Positions 52,233-61,627 of a stretch of 64,000 nt of DNA are shown here, piece by piece. The notes beneath the pieces are model-generated. The model was given only the letters and a program-made list of their open reading frames with translations. It made no database searches and was not told where the DNA came from. Position 1 is the first letter of the stretch, and each line of letters starts with the position of its first letter. Position numbers and translations under genes: made by a program. This DNA is from Sneathiella sedimenti (GTDB lineage: Bacteria > Pseudomonadota > Alphaproteobacteria > Sneathiellales > Sneathiellaceae), in assembly GCF_017313765.1 (NCBI RefSeq), contig NZ_JAFLNC010000001.1, positions 558,001 to 622,000 of the forward strand, read 5' to 3'.

Positions 52233-55025
52233 ATGGAAAAAATTCCAAACCAAAAAGAGATCATCGACCGCCGCGCATTAGTGCAATCGATCGCGACGGC
52301 GGCCGAGGAATTCGCTCCGACCAGTTTTGAGTTCCGGCAAGAAATCCTGCGGCAATTCAAGACAAGCCTCGATCACGGCAGTAAGGTCGTGGAAGAGCGC
52401 TTTCTGCAATCGAATAAGGGCCGGGCAATGATGTATGCCCAGTGTTTTCTGGTCGACCAGATTATCCGTAGTATTTTCGATGTTGCGACCCAATACATCT
52501 ATCGATTAAGCAACCCAACTCCTGAGGAAAAACTGTCGCTTGTCGCCGTTGGCGGATATGGCCGCGGTGAGCTTGCGCCCAGTTCAGACGTCGACCTGCT
52601 GTTTCTCTTTCCTTACAAACAGACATCCTGGTGCGAACAGGTGATCGAGTTCGTTCTCTATATGCTTTGGGACCTTGGCCTGAAAGTCGGCCACTCCACA
52701 CGCACCGTGAGCGAATGTATCCGCCTTGCTAAAAAGGACACAACGATCCAGACCGCCTTACTGGAAGCGCGCTATGTCTGGGGCGATCAGGATATGTTCA
52801 AGGAGATGTATCGTAAATATATGAAGGAGGTTGTTTCCGGGCATAGCCGCGAGTTCATTGAGGCCAAACTGCAGGAACGGAAAGAACGCCACGATCGTTT
52901 CGGCAATTCCCGCTATGTTGTGGAACCAAATATCAAAGAGGGGAAAGGCGGGCTGCGCGACCTTCAGACCCTGTTCTGGATAGCAAAATTTCTACACGGG
53001 ACAACAGATATTTCCAAACTTGTGGCACTTGGGGTCTTTACAGAGAAGGAACGACGCAAATTCACCAAGGCGTCCAATTTCCTCCGTTCGGTCCGATGCC
53101 ACCTGCATTATCTGACCGGTCGCCCCGAAGAACGGATTACTTTCGACGTTCAGACAGAGCTCGCCAAGCGGCTTCACTACAAGGATCATGCCGGGACCAG
53201 CGGGGTTGAACGGTTCATGAAGCATTATTTCCTCGTTGCGAAGGATGTTGGCGACCTGACACGTATTTTTTGCGCCAATCTGGAAGCCGAACAACAGAAG
53301 AAAAGCCGCTTGCCACTCCCGCGCCTCGGCCTCGCCAAACGGAAACTGAAAGGGTATGTCGTCGAAAGTGGTCGCATCAATGTGGCGCATGAAGATGATT
53401 TCAAGGAAGACCCGATCCGGATGCTGGAATTGTTCCACCTGGCTCAGGAGAAGGGCCTGGATGTCCATCCGAATGCGCTGCGCCTAATCCGCCAGGACCT
53501 TAAGCTGATCAACCGGAATATTCGCAATGATGAACGGGCCAACCAACTCTTTTTGGAGATGATGACCAGCCGCAAGGATCCGGAAACAACCTTGCGACGC
53601 CTGAATGAAGCTGGCGTATTTGGCCGCTTTGTTCCCGATTTCGGACGAGTTGTCGCCCAGATGCAGCATGACATGTATCATGTATATACGGTTGACGAGC
53701 ACACCATTCGCGCCATCGGTATCATCTCGCAGATCGAGGATGGCGCCTTGAAGGAGGATCATCCGCTTTCTCATAATATCATGCCAAAGATCGTGTCGCG
53801 GAATGTCCTGTACTGCGCCGTCCTGATCCATGATATCGCCAAGGGGCGAGGTGGGGATCACTCAATATTGGGAGCGGAGGTGGCGGAGAAACTCTGCCCA
53901 AGGCTTGGGCTGTCGCCGTCTGAAACGGAGACAGTTGCCTGGCTTGTGCGATATCATTTGGCATTCAGCGCGTTTGCGTTCAAGCGGGATATCTCTGACC
54001 CGAAAACAATTGAGGATTTTGTCAAAATTGTTCAAAGCCCGGAGCGCTTGCGGCTTCTGCTTGTCCTGACTGTCGCCGATATCCGTGCGGTTGGACCGAG
54101 TGTCTGGAACGGCTGGAAAGGGCAGCTTCTTCGGGAGCTTTATTATGCGTCCGAAAATGCTCTTACAGGGGGTCATATCTCCGAAGGCCGGGCGGAGCGC
54201 GCCAAGCATTACCAGGAGGAACTACGCGGCCTTCTAAGTACCTGGAAAAAAGACGAAATTGAGGCGCACATAGAGCGCTTCTATCAATCCTACTGGATCG
54301 GGACCAGCAGTGAGGATCGCGTTACCCACGCAGAGCTCATGCAAAAAGCTGACAAGGAAAAGTCCCTATTTACCATCGAGTCAAAGAGCGATCCCTTCCG
54401 GTCTATTACCGAGGTTCTTGTTTACACCGCAGACCATCCGGGCCTGTTTTCCCGGATCACCGGCGCGATGTCGGTAAGCGGCGCCAACATCGTCGACGCG
54501 AAAATTCACACGACGACGGATGGTATGGCACTCGATACTTTTTACATTCAGGATTCCGAAGGCAAGGTTTACGATCAACGGGGTCGCATGAAAAAATTGC
54601 GTCAGGCAATCGAAGATACATTGCAGGGCGCACGCAGACCCCATCTGGAGATCATGGACCGGCGGGAATCGAGCCTGCCGAGCCGGACTGAAATTTTTAC
54701 GGTTCAACCGGCTGTCATCCTCGATAACAAGGCATCCAACACTCATACGGTTATCGAAGTTCGGGGGCGTGACCGGCCCGGGTTGCTTGCCAACCTGACA
54801 CGGACATTGTTCACATTGTCTCTTTCCATCTCATCGGCACATATTGCCACCTACGGCGAACGGGCGGTTGACGTATTTTATGTTAAGGACAGCTTCGGCC
54901 TCAAAATCACCAACAAGGTCAAGCTTGCCAATATCGAGAAGAAGTTGCTCCACGCCCTCACGGAGGATATGGAGCCGAAAAGAAAATCGGTGCGCGCAAA
55001 AAATACGGCGAGCAGCGGAAGCTGA
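52233..55025 (+). CDS. glnD: Bifunctional PII uridylyl-transferase / uridylyl-removing enzyme
   Basis: The 930-residue central nitrogen sensor adds UMP to PII proteins when glutamine is low and removes it when high. The nucleotidyl-transferase site is GGYGRGELAPSSDVDLLFL near residue 105. The HD hydrolase site is LIHDIAKGRGGDHS near residue 530. Two C-terminal ACT domains bind glutamine (ADHPGLFSRITGAMSVSGANIVDAK near 730; GRDRPGLLANLTRTLFTLSLSIS near 842). Length is normal. murJ follows after 36 bp. The 154-bp upstream gap has an inverted repeat TTTGCT/AGCAAA at 52156-52179. Confidence 0.97.
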   Translation: MEKIPNQKEIIDRRALVQSIATAAEEFAPTSFEFRQEILRQFKTSLDHGSKVVEERFLQSNKGRAMMYAQCFLVDQIIRSIFDVATQYIYRLSNPTPEEKLSLVAVGGYGRGELAPSSDVDLLFLFPYKQTSWCEQVIEFVLYMLWDLGLKVGHSTRTVSECIRLAKKDTTIQTALLEARYVWGDQDMFKEMYRKYMKEVVSGHSREFIEAKLQERKERHDRFGNSRYVVEPNIKEGKGGLRDLQTLFWIAKFLHGTTDISKLVALGVFTEKERRKFTKASNFLRSVRCHLHYLTGRPEERITFDVQTELAKRLHYKDHAGTSGVERFMKHYFLVAKDVGDLTRIFCANLEAEQQKKSRLPLPRLGLAKRKLKGYVVESGRINVAHEDDFKEDPIRMLELFHLAQEKGLDVHPNALRLIRQDLKLINRNIRNDERANQLFLEMMTSRKDPETTLRRLNEAGVFGRFVPDFGRVVAQMQHDMYHVYTVDEHTIRAIGIISQIEDGALKEDHPLSHNIMPKIVSRNVLYCAVLIHDIAKGRGGDHSILGAEVAEKLCPRLGLSPSETETVAWLVRYHLAFSAFAFKRDISDPKTIEDFVKIVQSPERLRLLLVLTVADIRAVGPSVWNGWKGQLLRELYYASENALTGGHISEGRAERAKHYQEELRGLLSTWKKDEIEAHIERFYQSYWIGTSSEDRVTHAELMQKADKEKSLFTIESKSDPFRSITEVLVYTADHPGLFSRITGAMSVSGANIVDAKIHTTTDGMALDTFYIQDSEGKVYDQRGRMKKLRQAIEDTLQGARRPHLEIMDRRESSLPSRTEIFTVQPAVILDNKASNTHTVIEVRGRDRPGLLANLTRTLFTLSLSISSAHIATYGERAVDVFYVKDSFGLKITNKVKLANIEKKLLHALTEDMEPKRKSVRAKNTASSGS

Positions 55026-55061
55026 TGGGCAGCGCAGGTTCGCCAGTGCTATAGGGGAAGC

Positions 55062-56618
55062 ATGAGTTTGATTAAGTCCGTGGCCACAGTCGGTGGCTTT
55101 ACCATGATCAGTCGGGTTCTCGGTTTTTTACGCGACATCCTGATGGCATCGGTATTGGGCGCCGGGCCGGTGGCGGACGCATTTTTTGTTGCCTTTCGCA
55201 TCCCAAACATGTTTCGGCGCCTGGTCGCTGAAGGCGCCTTTTCCGCCGCCTTTATCCCGCTGTTTGCGCGTAAGCTGGAAGCCGATGGCAAAGAGGCTGC
55301 TCTGACGTTTGCCGGTCATGCATTGAGTATTCTTGTCGGCTTTCTCCTTATTTTTTCAGCACTTTTCATGATCTTCATGCCGGTCATGATGTTATTGCTG
55401 GCACCCGGGTTTACACCAGAGGGTTTACGTTTTGACTTAGCCGTCGAGTATACCCGTATCACCTTTCCCTATCTGATCGCGATGGCTGTCGTGGCCCTTT
55501 TAGGCGGCATTCTGAACGCCTTCTATAAATTCGCGGCGATGGCGGCGGCGCCGATCCTGCTGAATATCATCCTGATTGCCTGTTTGCTGATAGGCATTAA
55601 CCGAAGCGAGAGCCATGTTGGTATGCTGCTCGCCGTCGGGGTGGCGATTGCCGGACTGGCGCAGGTTGTTTTCCTCGTCATCGCCTGCCAGCGGGCGGAA
55701 ATCGGGGTCAAGCTTCGCCGGCCCGTATTTAACGCGGATATCAAGCGATTGTTCCGGTTGATGGTCCCCGGCGCGATTGGCGCAGGTGTAATGCAGATCA
55801 ACATTCTGGTCGGAACAATAATCGCCTCCTTCCTAGCAACAGGGTCCATCTCCTATCTTTACTATGCGGACCGGGTTTACCAGTTGCCTCTGGGCGTAAT
55901 AGGTATTGCAGTTGGCACGGCGCTTCTACCTATGCTCTCCCGTCAACTGCGGAAAGGCGAAGAGACAGCGGCAATGAACAGCATGAACCGCGCGATGGAG
56001 CTTTCCTTGCTCCTGACCTTACCGGCAGCGGCAGCACTGATGGTTATTCCGGAAGAAATTACCTCTGTCCTATTCCAACATGGGGAATTTACTGCGGTCG
56101 CCAGCCAAGCCACGGCATCGGCTCTGCTTGCCTTTGCAACGGGGCTTCCAGCTTTTGTTCTTGTCAAGATTCTTGCGCCGGGCTTTTTCGCGCGGGAGGA
56201 TACGACAACGCCGGTGATTGTCGGCATCTTCGCCATGATTATGAATGTAGTGCTAAGCCTTTTCCTCATCCGCTATCTGGATCACGTCGGAATCGCGCTT
56301 GCGACATCCCTCTCCTCCTGGTTTAACGTCCTCCTCCTGTTTATTATTTTACGCCGGCGCGGTCACTATACAGCGGACGCGCGGCTACTTCGTCGGCTCG
56401 TCGGTATGATCGTCGCGTCCGTAATCATGTCCGTCGGCCTCTATTTCGCTCGGGAAAATCTGGCAGGCGCCTTCACGGGAGATTTACCTGTAAGGGTCGG
56501 GGCGCTCATTGCGCTTGTAGTCGGCGGTGGTGTGCTCTATGCGGTCAGCGGTATTCTTACCGGGACAGCACGCCTGCAGGAGATAAAATCAATGCTGAAA
56601 CGCCGCCCCGAAGCGTAA
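55062..56618 (+). CDS. murJ: Lipid II flippase MurJ
   Basis: A 518-residue polytopic protein (about 14 helices) of the MOP superfamily that flips lipid II for peptidoglycan synthesis. Conserved segments are TMISRVLGFLRDILMASVLGAGPVADAFFVAFRIPNMFRRLVAEGAFSAAFIPLF at the start, covering the key Arg residues, plus YADRVYQLPLGVIGIAVGTALLPMLS. It follows glnD closely, as in many alphaproteobacteria, and precedes trpS. Confidence 0.96.
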   Translation: MSLIKSVATVGGFTMISRVLGFLRDILMASVLGAGPVADAFFVAFRIPNMFRRLVAEGAFSAAFIPLFARKLEADGKEAALTFAGHALSILVGFLLIFSALFMIFMPVMMLLLAPGFTPEGLRFDLAVEYTRITFPYLIAMAVVALLGGILNAFYKFAAMAAAPILLNIILIACLLIGINRSESHVGMLLAVGVAIAGLAQVVFLVIACQRAEIGVKLRRPVFNADIKRLFRLMVPGAIGAGVMQINILVGTIIASFLATGSISYLYYADRVYQLPLGVIGIAVGTALLPMLSRQLRKGEETAAMNSMNRAMELSLLLTLPAAAALMVIPEEITSVLFQHGEFTAVASQATASALLAFATGLPAFVLVKILAPGFFAREDTTTPVIVGIFAMIMNVVLSLFLIRYLDHVGIALATSLSSWFNVLLLFIILRRRGHYTADARLLRRLVGMIVASVIMSVGLYFARENLAGAFTGDLPVRVGALIALVVGGGVLYAVSGILTGTARLQEIKSMLKRRPEA

Positions 56619-56651
56619 ATCGGTTGACGATCCGCAAGCCGCCTGCAATAA

Positions 56652-56690
56652 GGCCGGGATCAATTCCCGGGCAATGCCCAATCCCCGGCC
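56652..56690 (+). repeat. GC-rich nested hairpin between murJ and trpS
   Basis: GGCCGGG (56652-56658) pairs with CCCGGCC (56684-56690), and inside lies GGGC-AAT-GCCC (56669-56679). No T run follows. It could be part of the trpS leader or a transcript-end structure. Confidence 0.45.
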
Positions 56691-56756
56691 CCGACGATCT
56701 GATTGTCAGTCCGTCAATTTTGGGGCCCGTGTCCAAAGCGTGAGGAGCTTTTAGTT

Positions 56757-57755
56757 ATGTCTCGTATTTTCTCCGGCGTTCAGCCAAGTGGCAACCTTCA
56801 TCTCGGTAACTATCTCGGCGCGATCCGTAATTTCGTCGGGTTACAGGATGATTATGAGTGCATTTATTGTGCTGTTAATATGCATGCCATTACCGTCTGG
56901 CAGGATCCGGAAGCGTTACGCAACAATACACGGGAAGTAGCCGCCGCCTATCTCGCCGCGGGAGTAGACCCAAAGCGGTCTATTATTTTCGCCCAAAGCA
57001 CCGTTGCTGCCCATGCGGAGCTCGCTTGGATATTCAACTGTGTTGCCCGCCTTGGCTGGTTGAACCGCATGACCCAGTTCAAGGAGAAAGCCGGAAAGAA
57101 CCGCGAGAATGCCTCTGTCGGCCTGTATGCCTACCCCAATCTGATGGCGGCGGACATTATGGTCTATAAGGCAACCCATGTGCCTGTCGGGGAGGACCAG
57201 AAACAGCATCTGGAGTTGACCCGCGATATCGCGCAGAAATTCAACAATGACTATGGAACTGAAACCTTCCCGCTGGTGGAGCCTTTGATCTTTGGCGCGG
57301 CTACACGGGTGATGTCCCTCCGCGATGGATCGAAGAAAATGTCAAAGTCAGATCCCAGCGACTATTCGCGTATTACTTTCACGGACGACCGGGACAGCAT
57401 CGCAAAGAAACTCCGCAAAGCGCGGACGGATGCCGATCCACTTCCCGAAACGGAAGAGGGCTTGAAGGATCGCCCGGAAGCCGCCAACCTCGTCGGGATA
57501 TACGCTGCGCTTGCCGATCTCAGTAAGCAGGAAGTGCTGAGTGAATTTGCTGGCGCTCCTTTTTCAACGTTTAAGCCAGCGCTTACCGACCTAGCCGTTG
57601 AAAAATTTGGCCCAATCGGCGAGGAAATGAAAAAGCTGATGGCCGACCCGGCGCATGTGGATGCCATATTGAAAGAAGGGGCCGAACGTGCCGCCGCACT
57701 AGCTGCGCCAGTATTGGCTGAGGTGAAGGAAGTCGTTGGATTTATTCATCCTTAA
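56757..57755 (+). CDS. trpS: Tryptophanyl-tRNA synthetase
   Basis: The 332-residue class I synthetase has the HIGH-like motif [10 protein letters not shown], the Trp/ATP pocket region [30 protein letters not shown], and [12 protein letters not shown] 56757 ([12 protein letters not shown]) is preceded by GAGGAG at a good distance; the longer frame from 56703 lacks support. The mutS-glnD-murJ-trpS neighbourhood is common in alphaproteobacteria. Confidence 0.97.
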   Translation: MSRIFSGVQPSGNLHLGNYLGAIRNFVGLQDDYECIYCAVNMHAITVWQDPEALRNNTREVAAAYLAAGVDPKRSIIFAQSTVAAHAELAWIFNCVARLGWLNRMTQFKEKAGKNRENASVGLYAYPNLMAADIMVYKATHVPVGEDQKQHLELTRDIAQKFNNDYGTETFPLVEPLIFGAATRVMSLRDGSKKMSKSDPSDYSRITFTDDRDSIAKKLRKARTDADPLPETEEGLKDRPEAANLVGIYAALADLSKQEVLSEFAGAPFSTFKPALTDLAVEKFGPIGEEMKKLMADPAHVDAILKEGAERAAALAAPVLAEVKEVVGFIHP

Positions 57756-57842
57756 GGAAGTCCGCTTGTAAGTCGGGTCGAAACAACATACATCTTTAAT
57801 TGAAGCCACATGAACAGATCACGCGGTGACGGGGCAGGATAG

Positions 57843-58832
57843 ATGAGCGAAATCGGCAATAGCGGCGGCGATACCAAACGGATTGGTGGGCGCGCAGCGG
57901 CAGTTCGGGAAAGCGCAAAGCGAAGCTGGAAAGTCTTCGCAATTCTTATTCTGCTGTTCCTGTTGCTCTATTATCCCGTCGGCATGATCATGATCAATAA
58001 TATTGACGATGATACGGAATTCGTGCCGACCGGTACAAATGTTGTTGCCGGAGGCAGTCATGCAGTGGACATGATGGCCGGCCTGATAGATCGGGAAATC
58101 AACGTTAACCGCTGGACAGCGAATGACCCTTTCTTCATGCCGTCTGCCGCCCTCGACAATATGCCGAATTACCAGCAGGGAATTATTTCCGCCCTCGCGC
58201 GGTTCGGCTTTGAGCTAACCGACCAGATTGGGCGAACACGCGGATCCAGTCAAACAGACCCGGATTTGCAGGAAGCCGCGGGCCTGCTCCAGTATTCCGG
58301 TACAAAATGGGCGTGGGATCCGACGATTTCTCTCTTGCCGACCGCAGCATCCGAAGAACAGTATGAAAAAGCCCGCTCTTCTCTCATCAGCTATAACAAG
58401 CGGCTGGCCAATGGCAAGGCCGTCTTCGAACGGCGCGCCGATAACCTGCTGGCGACCCTTGACCGGATTGCCCTTGATATGGGGTCCTCTACCGCAACGA
58501 TCGACCAGCATATCGACGAAAATTCCGGTGATATCATTGATTTCCAGGCAGACAATATTTTTTATGGCGTCAAAGGGCAGGCGTACGGCTATTACATGCT
58601 CCTGAAGGCACTGTCACAGGATTATGAAAGCCTGATCAAGGAGCGTAATCTTACCAATGCCTGGGCGCAGATGCTGGCGAGCCTCAAATCCGTGATCGAT
58701 CTTGATCCCTTTATTGTCATCAACGCGGCGCCAGATTCCCAGTTTCTCCCCAATCATCTGACAGCCCAGGGCTTTTACGTGTTGCGTGCCCGGACGCAGC
58801 TACAAGAGATCAGCAACATTCTCTTGAAATAA
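57843..58832 (+). CDS. DUF2333 family membrane-anchored protein
   Basis: A 329-residue protein with a cytosolic N-terminal stretch, one transmembrane helix near residues 36-53 (FAILILLFLLLYYPVGMIM) and a large periplasmic domain. The domain has DPFFMPSAALDNMPNYQQGIISALARFGFEL, SLLPTAASEEQY and NRRADNLL-like helices (FERRADNLLATLDRIALDMG). These match DUF2333, whose function is unknown. It stands between trpS and a universal stress gene. Confidence 0.85.
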   Translation: MSEIGNSGGDTKRIGGRAAAVRESAKRSWKVFAILILLFLLLYYPVGMIMINNIDDDTEFVPTGTNVVAGGSHAVDMMAGLIDREINVNRWTANDPFFMPSAALDNMPNYQQGIISALARFGFELTDQIGRTRGSSQTDPDLQEAAGLLQYSGTKWAWDPTISLLPTAASEEQYEKARSSLISYNKRLANGKAVFERRADNLLATLDRIALDMGSSTATIDQHIDENSGDIIDFQADNIFYGVKGQAYGYYMLLKALSQDYESLIKERNLTNAWAQMLASLKSVIDLDPFIVINAAPDSQFLPNHLTAQGFYVLRARTQLQEISNILLK

Positions 58833-58885
58833 ACCCGCTGATAGTGGCAGGATAATTTTCCCCTAGAACAACTGACGGAGTCTGT

Positions 58886-59371
58886 ATGTCAGAGGAGACC
58901 CAGAGCGGCGTACGCAACAAATTTCTTGTCGTCGTCGACGAAACACCGGAATGCAAGTCGGCAATCCGCTTCGCGAGCCGCCGGGCCTGGCATGTCGGGG
59001 GCGGCGTGATCCTGCTGTATGTTATCGAGCCACCGGAATTCCAGCACTGGATGGGGGTGGAACAGGCAATGCGCGAAGAAGCCCGTGAAGCTGCTGAAGA
59101 ACTCTTGCTGAACCTCGCGGAGGAAATTCAGAAGGAAACGACCATTGTGCCGGAATTCGTCATTCGCGATGGTCACAAGAAGGAAGAGGTGCTGGCGCTG
59201 ATTGAGGAAGACTCCGATATTCGCGTTCTTGTCCTGGCCGCGTCCCCGGATACCGGTGGACCGGGCCCATTGATCAAAAGTCTCGTTGGGGAAATGTCCG
59301 GGACTTTCGCAATCCCGATTACCGTGGTACCAGGAAATTTGACCACTCGGCAGCTGGATGCGGTTACGTAA
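58886..59371 (+). CDS. Universal stress protein, UspA family
   Basis: A 161-residue alpha/beta protein: KFLVVVDETPECKSAIRFASRRA at the start, GGVILLYVIEPPEFQHW, VPEFVIRDGHKKEEVLALIEED, VLVLAASPDTGGPGPLIKSLVGEMSG and ITVVPG at the end. The Gly-rich SPDTGGPGPLIKSL corresponds to the ATP-binding loop. The variant is common in alphaproteobacteria. It follows the DUF2333 gene by 53 bp and has its own terminator. Confidence 0.9.
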   Translation: MSEETQSGVRNKFLVVVDETPECKSAIRFASRRAWHVGGGVILLYVIEPPEFQHWMGVEQAMREEAREAAEELLLNLAEEIQKETTIVPEFVIRDGHKKEEVLALIEEDSDIRVLVLAASPDTGGPGPLIKSLVGEMSGTFAIPITVVPGNLTTRQLDAVT

Positions 59372-59396
59372 TCCCGCCGGTTGTAGTTCCAACCTG

Positions 59397-59436
59397 AAAC
59401 CGCGCCCTCGATTCGCGATTTAGCCGGTTTTTATTT
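59397..59436 (+). terminator. Intrinsic terminator after the usp gene
   Basis: AAACCG (59397-59402) pairs with CGGTTT (59425-59430), with a second stem CGCG/CGCG inside, followed by T-rich TTATTTG. Confidence 0.5.
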
Positions 59437-59681
59437 GAACTAAATTTGTCCAAAATGGACCGAAATCTTTTAACCAGCTGAATCAATTAATAAATTTCTT
59501 TTGTAAATATCTACTCTTGAATTCGCAAGTAGAGACACACATATTTCATCCTCGGCCCAAGGTGACGTAAAAAGCATTTTGGGCCTATATATTGTGTATC
59601 GGATTGACATTTTAGTCTATATATTGTGCTTTATTAGGATATGGCACAGTTGATGGCTTAGGGCGCAACGCAAGTTTTATC
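59437..59681. promoter_or_regulatory. AT-rich upstream region with a spaced 12-bp direct repeat
   Basis: No gene is visible between the usp terminator and the Bax-like gene. CTATATATTGTG occurs twice in perfect copy, at 59585-59596 and 59617-59628, start to start 32 bp (about three helical turns). TTGACA (59604-59609) lies between the copies, but no well-spaced -10 is clear. Confidence 0.5.
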
Positions 59682-60680
59682 ATGCAGCTATTTAAATCCA
59701 GTATCAGACTAAACAAGTTTGCAACGTTGGCGGTTATTGTCCTGGCAGTTGCGTATGTTGTGCCTGATTTTATCGGCCGCACTTCCGACGACAAAACGTC
59801 GTCTTTTAATGGTGGCCGAACATTATTCGCCAAAAATGCGTCGTCGCCTGGTCGCAAGCCGGGGGAAATTTCCGCGCACGATCATGCGGATCAGTTCGAT
59901 ATGGCATCGCTGGAAACCGCACTGGATCAGGTAGACTACCAGTTACAGGACATTCGTGAAGGACATCCTGTTCCGCGCTTTTATGTAGAGCAAATCCCGG
60001 TCGATATTGACGATATAACGGATGTAGAACAACGCAAAAAAACCTTTATCAAGCTCGTTCTGCCCTTGATTTTGAGCACAAACGAGAAAATCCTGGAAAG
60101 GCGGGAACGTCTTGCGGATCTGCTTAAGAAAAAGGAACAAGGGGAACGAATCGGGCCTTCGGACCGCAAATGGCTTGATCAAATGGCCGTTCGCTACCGA
60201 GAGGACATTGCCGATCCGGAACGACTGATGCTGAAAGTGGATAAGGTTCCTGTATCGCTCGCGCTTGCACAGGCCGTAGAAGAATCCGGATGGGGCACCT
60301 CACGCTTCGCCCGTGAAGGAAATGCGCTCTTCGGTCAGCGAGTCTGGTCGACCGGCAAAGGAATAGTGCCGGAAGAGCGGGCTGAAAATGAAACCCATGA
60401 AGTAAAAGCCTTCAAGTCCATAGCCGACTCGATCGCTGCCTATATTCATAATCTCAATTCCCATGCAGCCTATGCTGAATTTCGGGAAATTCGGGCCCGT
60501 CATCATTCTGGCGTCCTAGCCGCGTATGAGGATCCGCCGCTCATTGACACGCTGCATGTTTATTCCGAAAAAGGGCCTGAGTATGTGGATAATCTTCGGT
60601 CGCTGATCGAGATAAACCAGTTCGATGACTTTGAAGATGCTATCCTCGCGCCGGAGCAGCTGGCCGCCAACCGTCCGTAG
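59682..60680 (+). CDS. Bax-like glucosaminidase-domain protein
   Basis: A 332-residue protein with an N-terminal membrane anchor or uncleaved signal (FATLAVIVLAVAYVVPDFIG) and a low-complexity linker. The C-terminal glucosaminidase-type domain has VPVSLALAQAVEESGWGTSRFAREGNALFGQRVW, with catalytic Glu in the EESGWG motif, and later FKSIADSIAAYIHNLNSHAAY. This matches E. coli Bax and related cell-wall N-acetylglucosaminidases acting in the periplasm. It is preceded by a direct repeat that may be an operator. Confidence 0.88.
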   Translation: MQLFKSSIRLNKFATLAVIVLAVAYVVPDFIGRTSDDKTSSFNGGRTLFAKNASSPGRKPGEISAHDHADQFDMASLETALDQVDYQLQDIREGHPVPRFYVEQIPVDIDDITDVEQRKKTFIKLVLPLILSTNEKILERRERLADLLKKKEQGERIGPSDRKWLDQMAVRYREDIADPERLMLKVDKVPVSLALAQAVEESGWGTSRFAREGNALFGQRVWSTGKGIVPEERAENETHEVKAFKSIADSIAAYIHNLNSHAAYAEFREIRARHHSGVLAAYEDPPLIDTLHVYSEKGPEYVDNLRSLIEINQFDDFEDAILAPEQLAANRP

Positions 60681-60715
60681 TCCTCACCCAATCTCCGTTT
60701 ATTTCTATCGCTGCG

Positions 60716-60753
60716 TCTTTCCATCTCGCAAATATTTGAGGGATATGGAAAGA
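60716..60753. promoter_or_regulatory. Nested palindromes upstream of the SDR gene
   Basis: Outer arms TCTTTCCAT (60716-60724) and ATGGAAAGA (60745-60753) enclose an inner perfect palindrome CAAATATTTG (60729-60738) with almost the same centre. This looks like an operator or cruciform between the Bax-like gene and the SDR-Ldh2 pair. Confidence 0.45.
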
Positions 60754-60827
60754 TAGCCGGACGCCTAATCTGAAAAAGGCGCCGCTTCATGCTGAACGCG
60801 CCATAAGAAAAACAAAAAGGGGGGATC

Positions 60828-61598
60828 ATGGATCGATTGGCAAACAAAGTCGCACTGGTGACTGGGGCCGCTACCGGAATTGGCCTCGCAACGACCCGCC
60901 GCTTCATCGAGGAAGGGGCCTTTGTCCTGATGACCGACATCAATGCGGAAGCCGGAAAGGCTGCGGCGAAAGCACTCGGCAAGATGGCGCAGTTTTTAGA
61001 ACAGGACGTCACGAAGGAAGCCGACTGGCAAAGGGTCATGGCCACGATCGCCGCCGATAGCAAGGGAATAGATATTCTGGTGAACAACGCAGGTATTCTT
61101 GCAATCGGGGATCATCAAACTATAGAAGATACGGACCTCGCTCATTGGCAGGCCATCCAAAAGGTTAATGTCGAGGGTGTTTTTCTAGGTTGTCAGGCTG
61201 CCGTCAAGGCGATGAAGGGTCGTGGCGGCTCCATCGTCAATATTTCATCTGTTGCTGCCATTATCGGCACGCCAACACTCGCGGCGTATGGCGCTTCAAA
61301 AGCAGCGGTAAGGCAACTGACAAAAACCGTCGCCATTCACTGCGCCAGTAAAGATTACGGCATTCGGTGCAACTCCGTGCATCCTGATCCGGTGCGCACG
61401 AATATGGGCGACGAATTGATGGGTATGTACGGCGGGAAAGTCGACGCAGGCTGGAAAGCCATTCCAGGGCGCGTTCCATTAAAAATCCCGGCCGAGCCTG
61501 TGGACATTGCCAATTGTATTCTCTTCCTCGCCTCTGACGAGGCCCGCCATGTCACCGGATCTGAACTTGTCGTCGATGGCGGCATGACCGCAATCTAA
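60828..61598 (+). CDS. SDR-family NAD-dependent oxidoreductase
   Basis: A 256-residue classical short-chain dehydrogenase: TGAATGIGLATTRRF, acidic MTDINAEAG (favours NAD), NNAGILAIGD, catalytic Ser in NISSVAAIIG and Tyr-x-x-x-Lys in AAYGASKAAV, ending HVTGSELVVDGGM. GGGGGG precedes the ATG. It resembles cyclopentanol/3-alpha-hydroxysteroid type enzymes and the SDR at 668. Thirty bp separate it from the Ldh2-type gene, so they are likely one unit acting on a hydroxy acid or sugar acid. Confidence 0.9.
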   Translation: MDRLANKVALVTGAATGIGLATTRRFIEEGAFVLMTDINAEAGKAAAKALGKMAQFLEQDVTKEADWQRVMATIAADSKGIDILVNNAGILAIGDHQTIEDTDLAHWQAIQKVNVEGVFLGCQAAVKAMKGRGGSIVNISSVAAIIGTPTLAAYGASKAAVRQLTKTVAIHCASKDYGIRCNSVHPDPVRTNMGDELMGMYGGKVDAGWKAIPGRVPLKIPAEPVDIANCILFLASDEARHVTGSELVVDGGMTAI

Positions 61599-61627
61599 TA
61601 ATAATAAATTACGGGAGTAATCGATTA

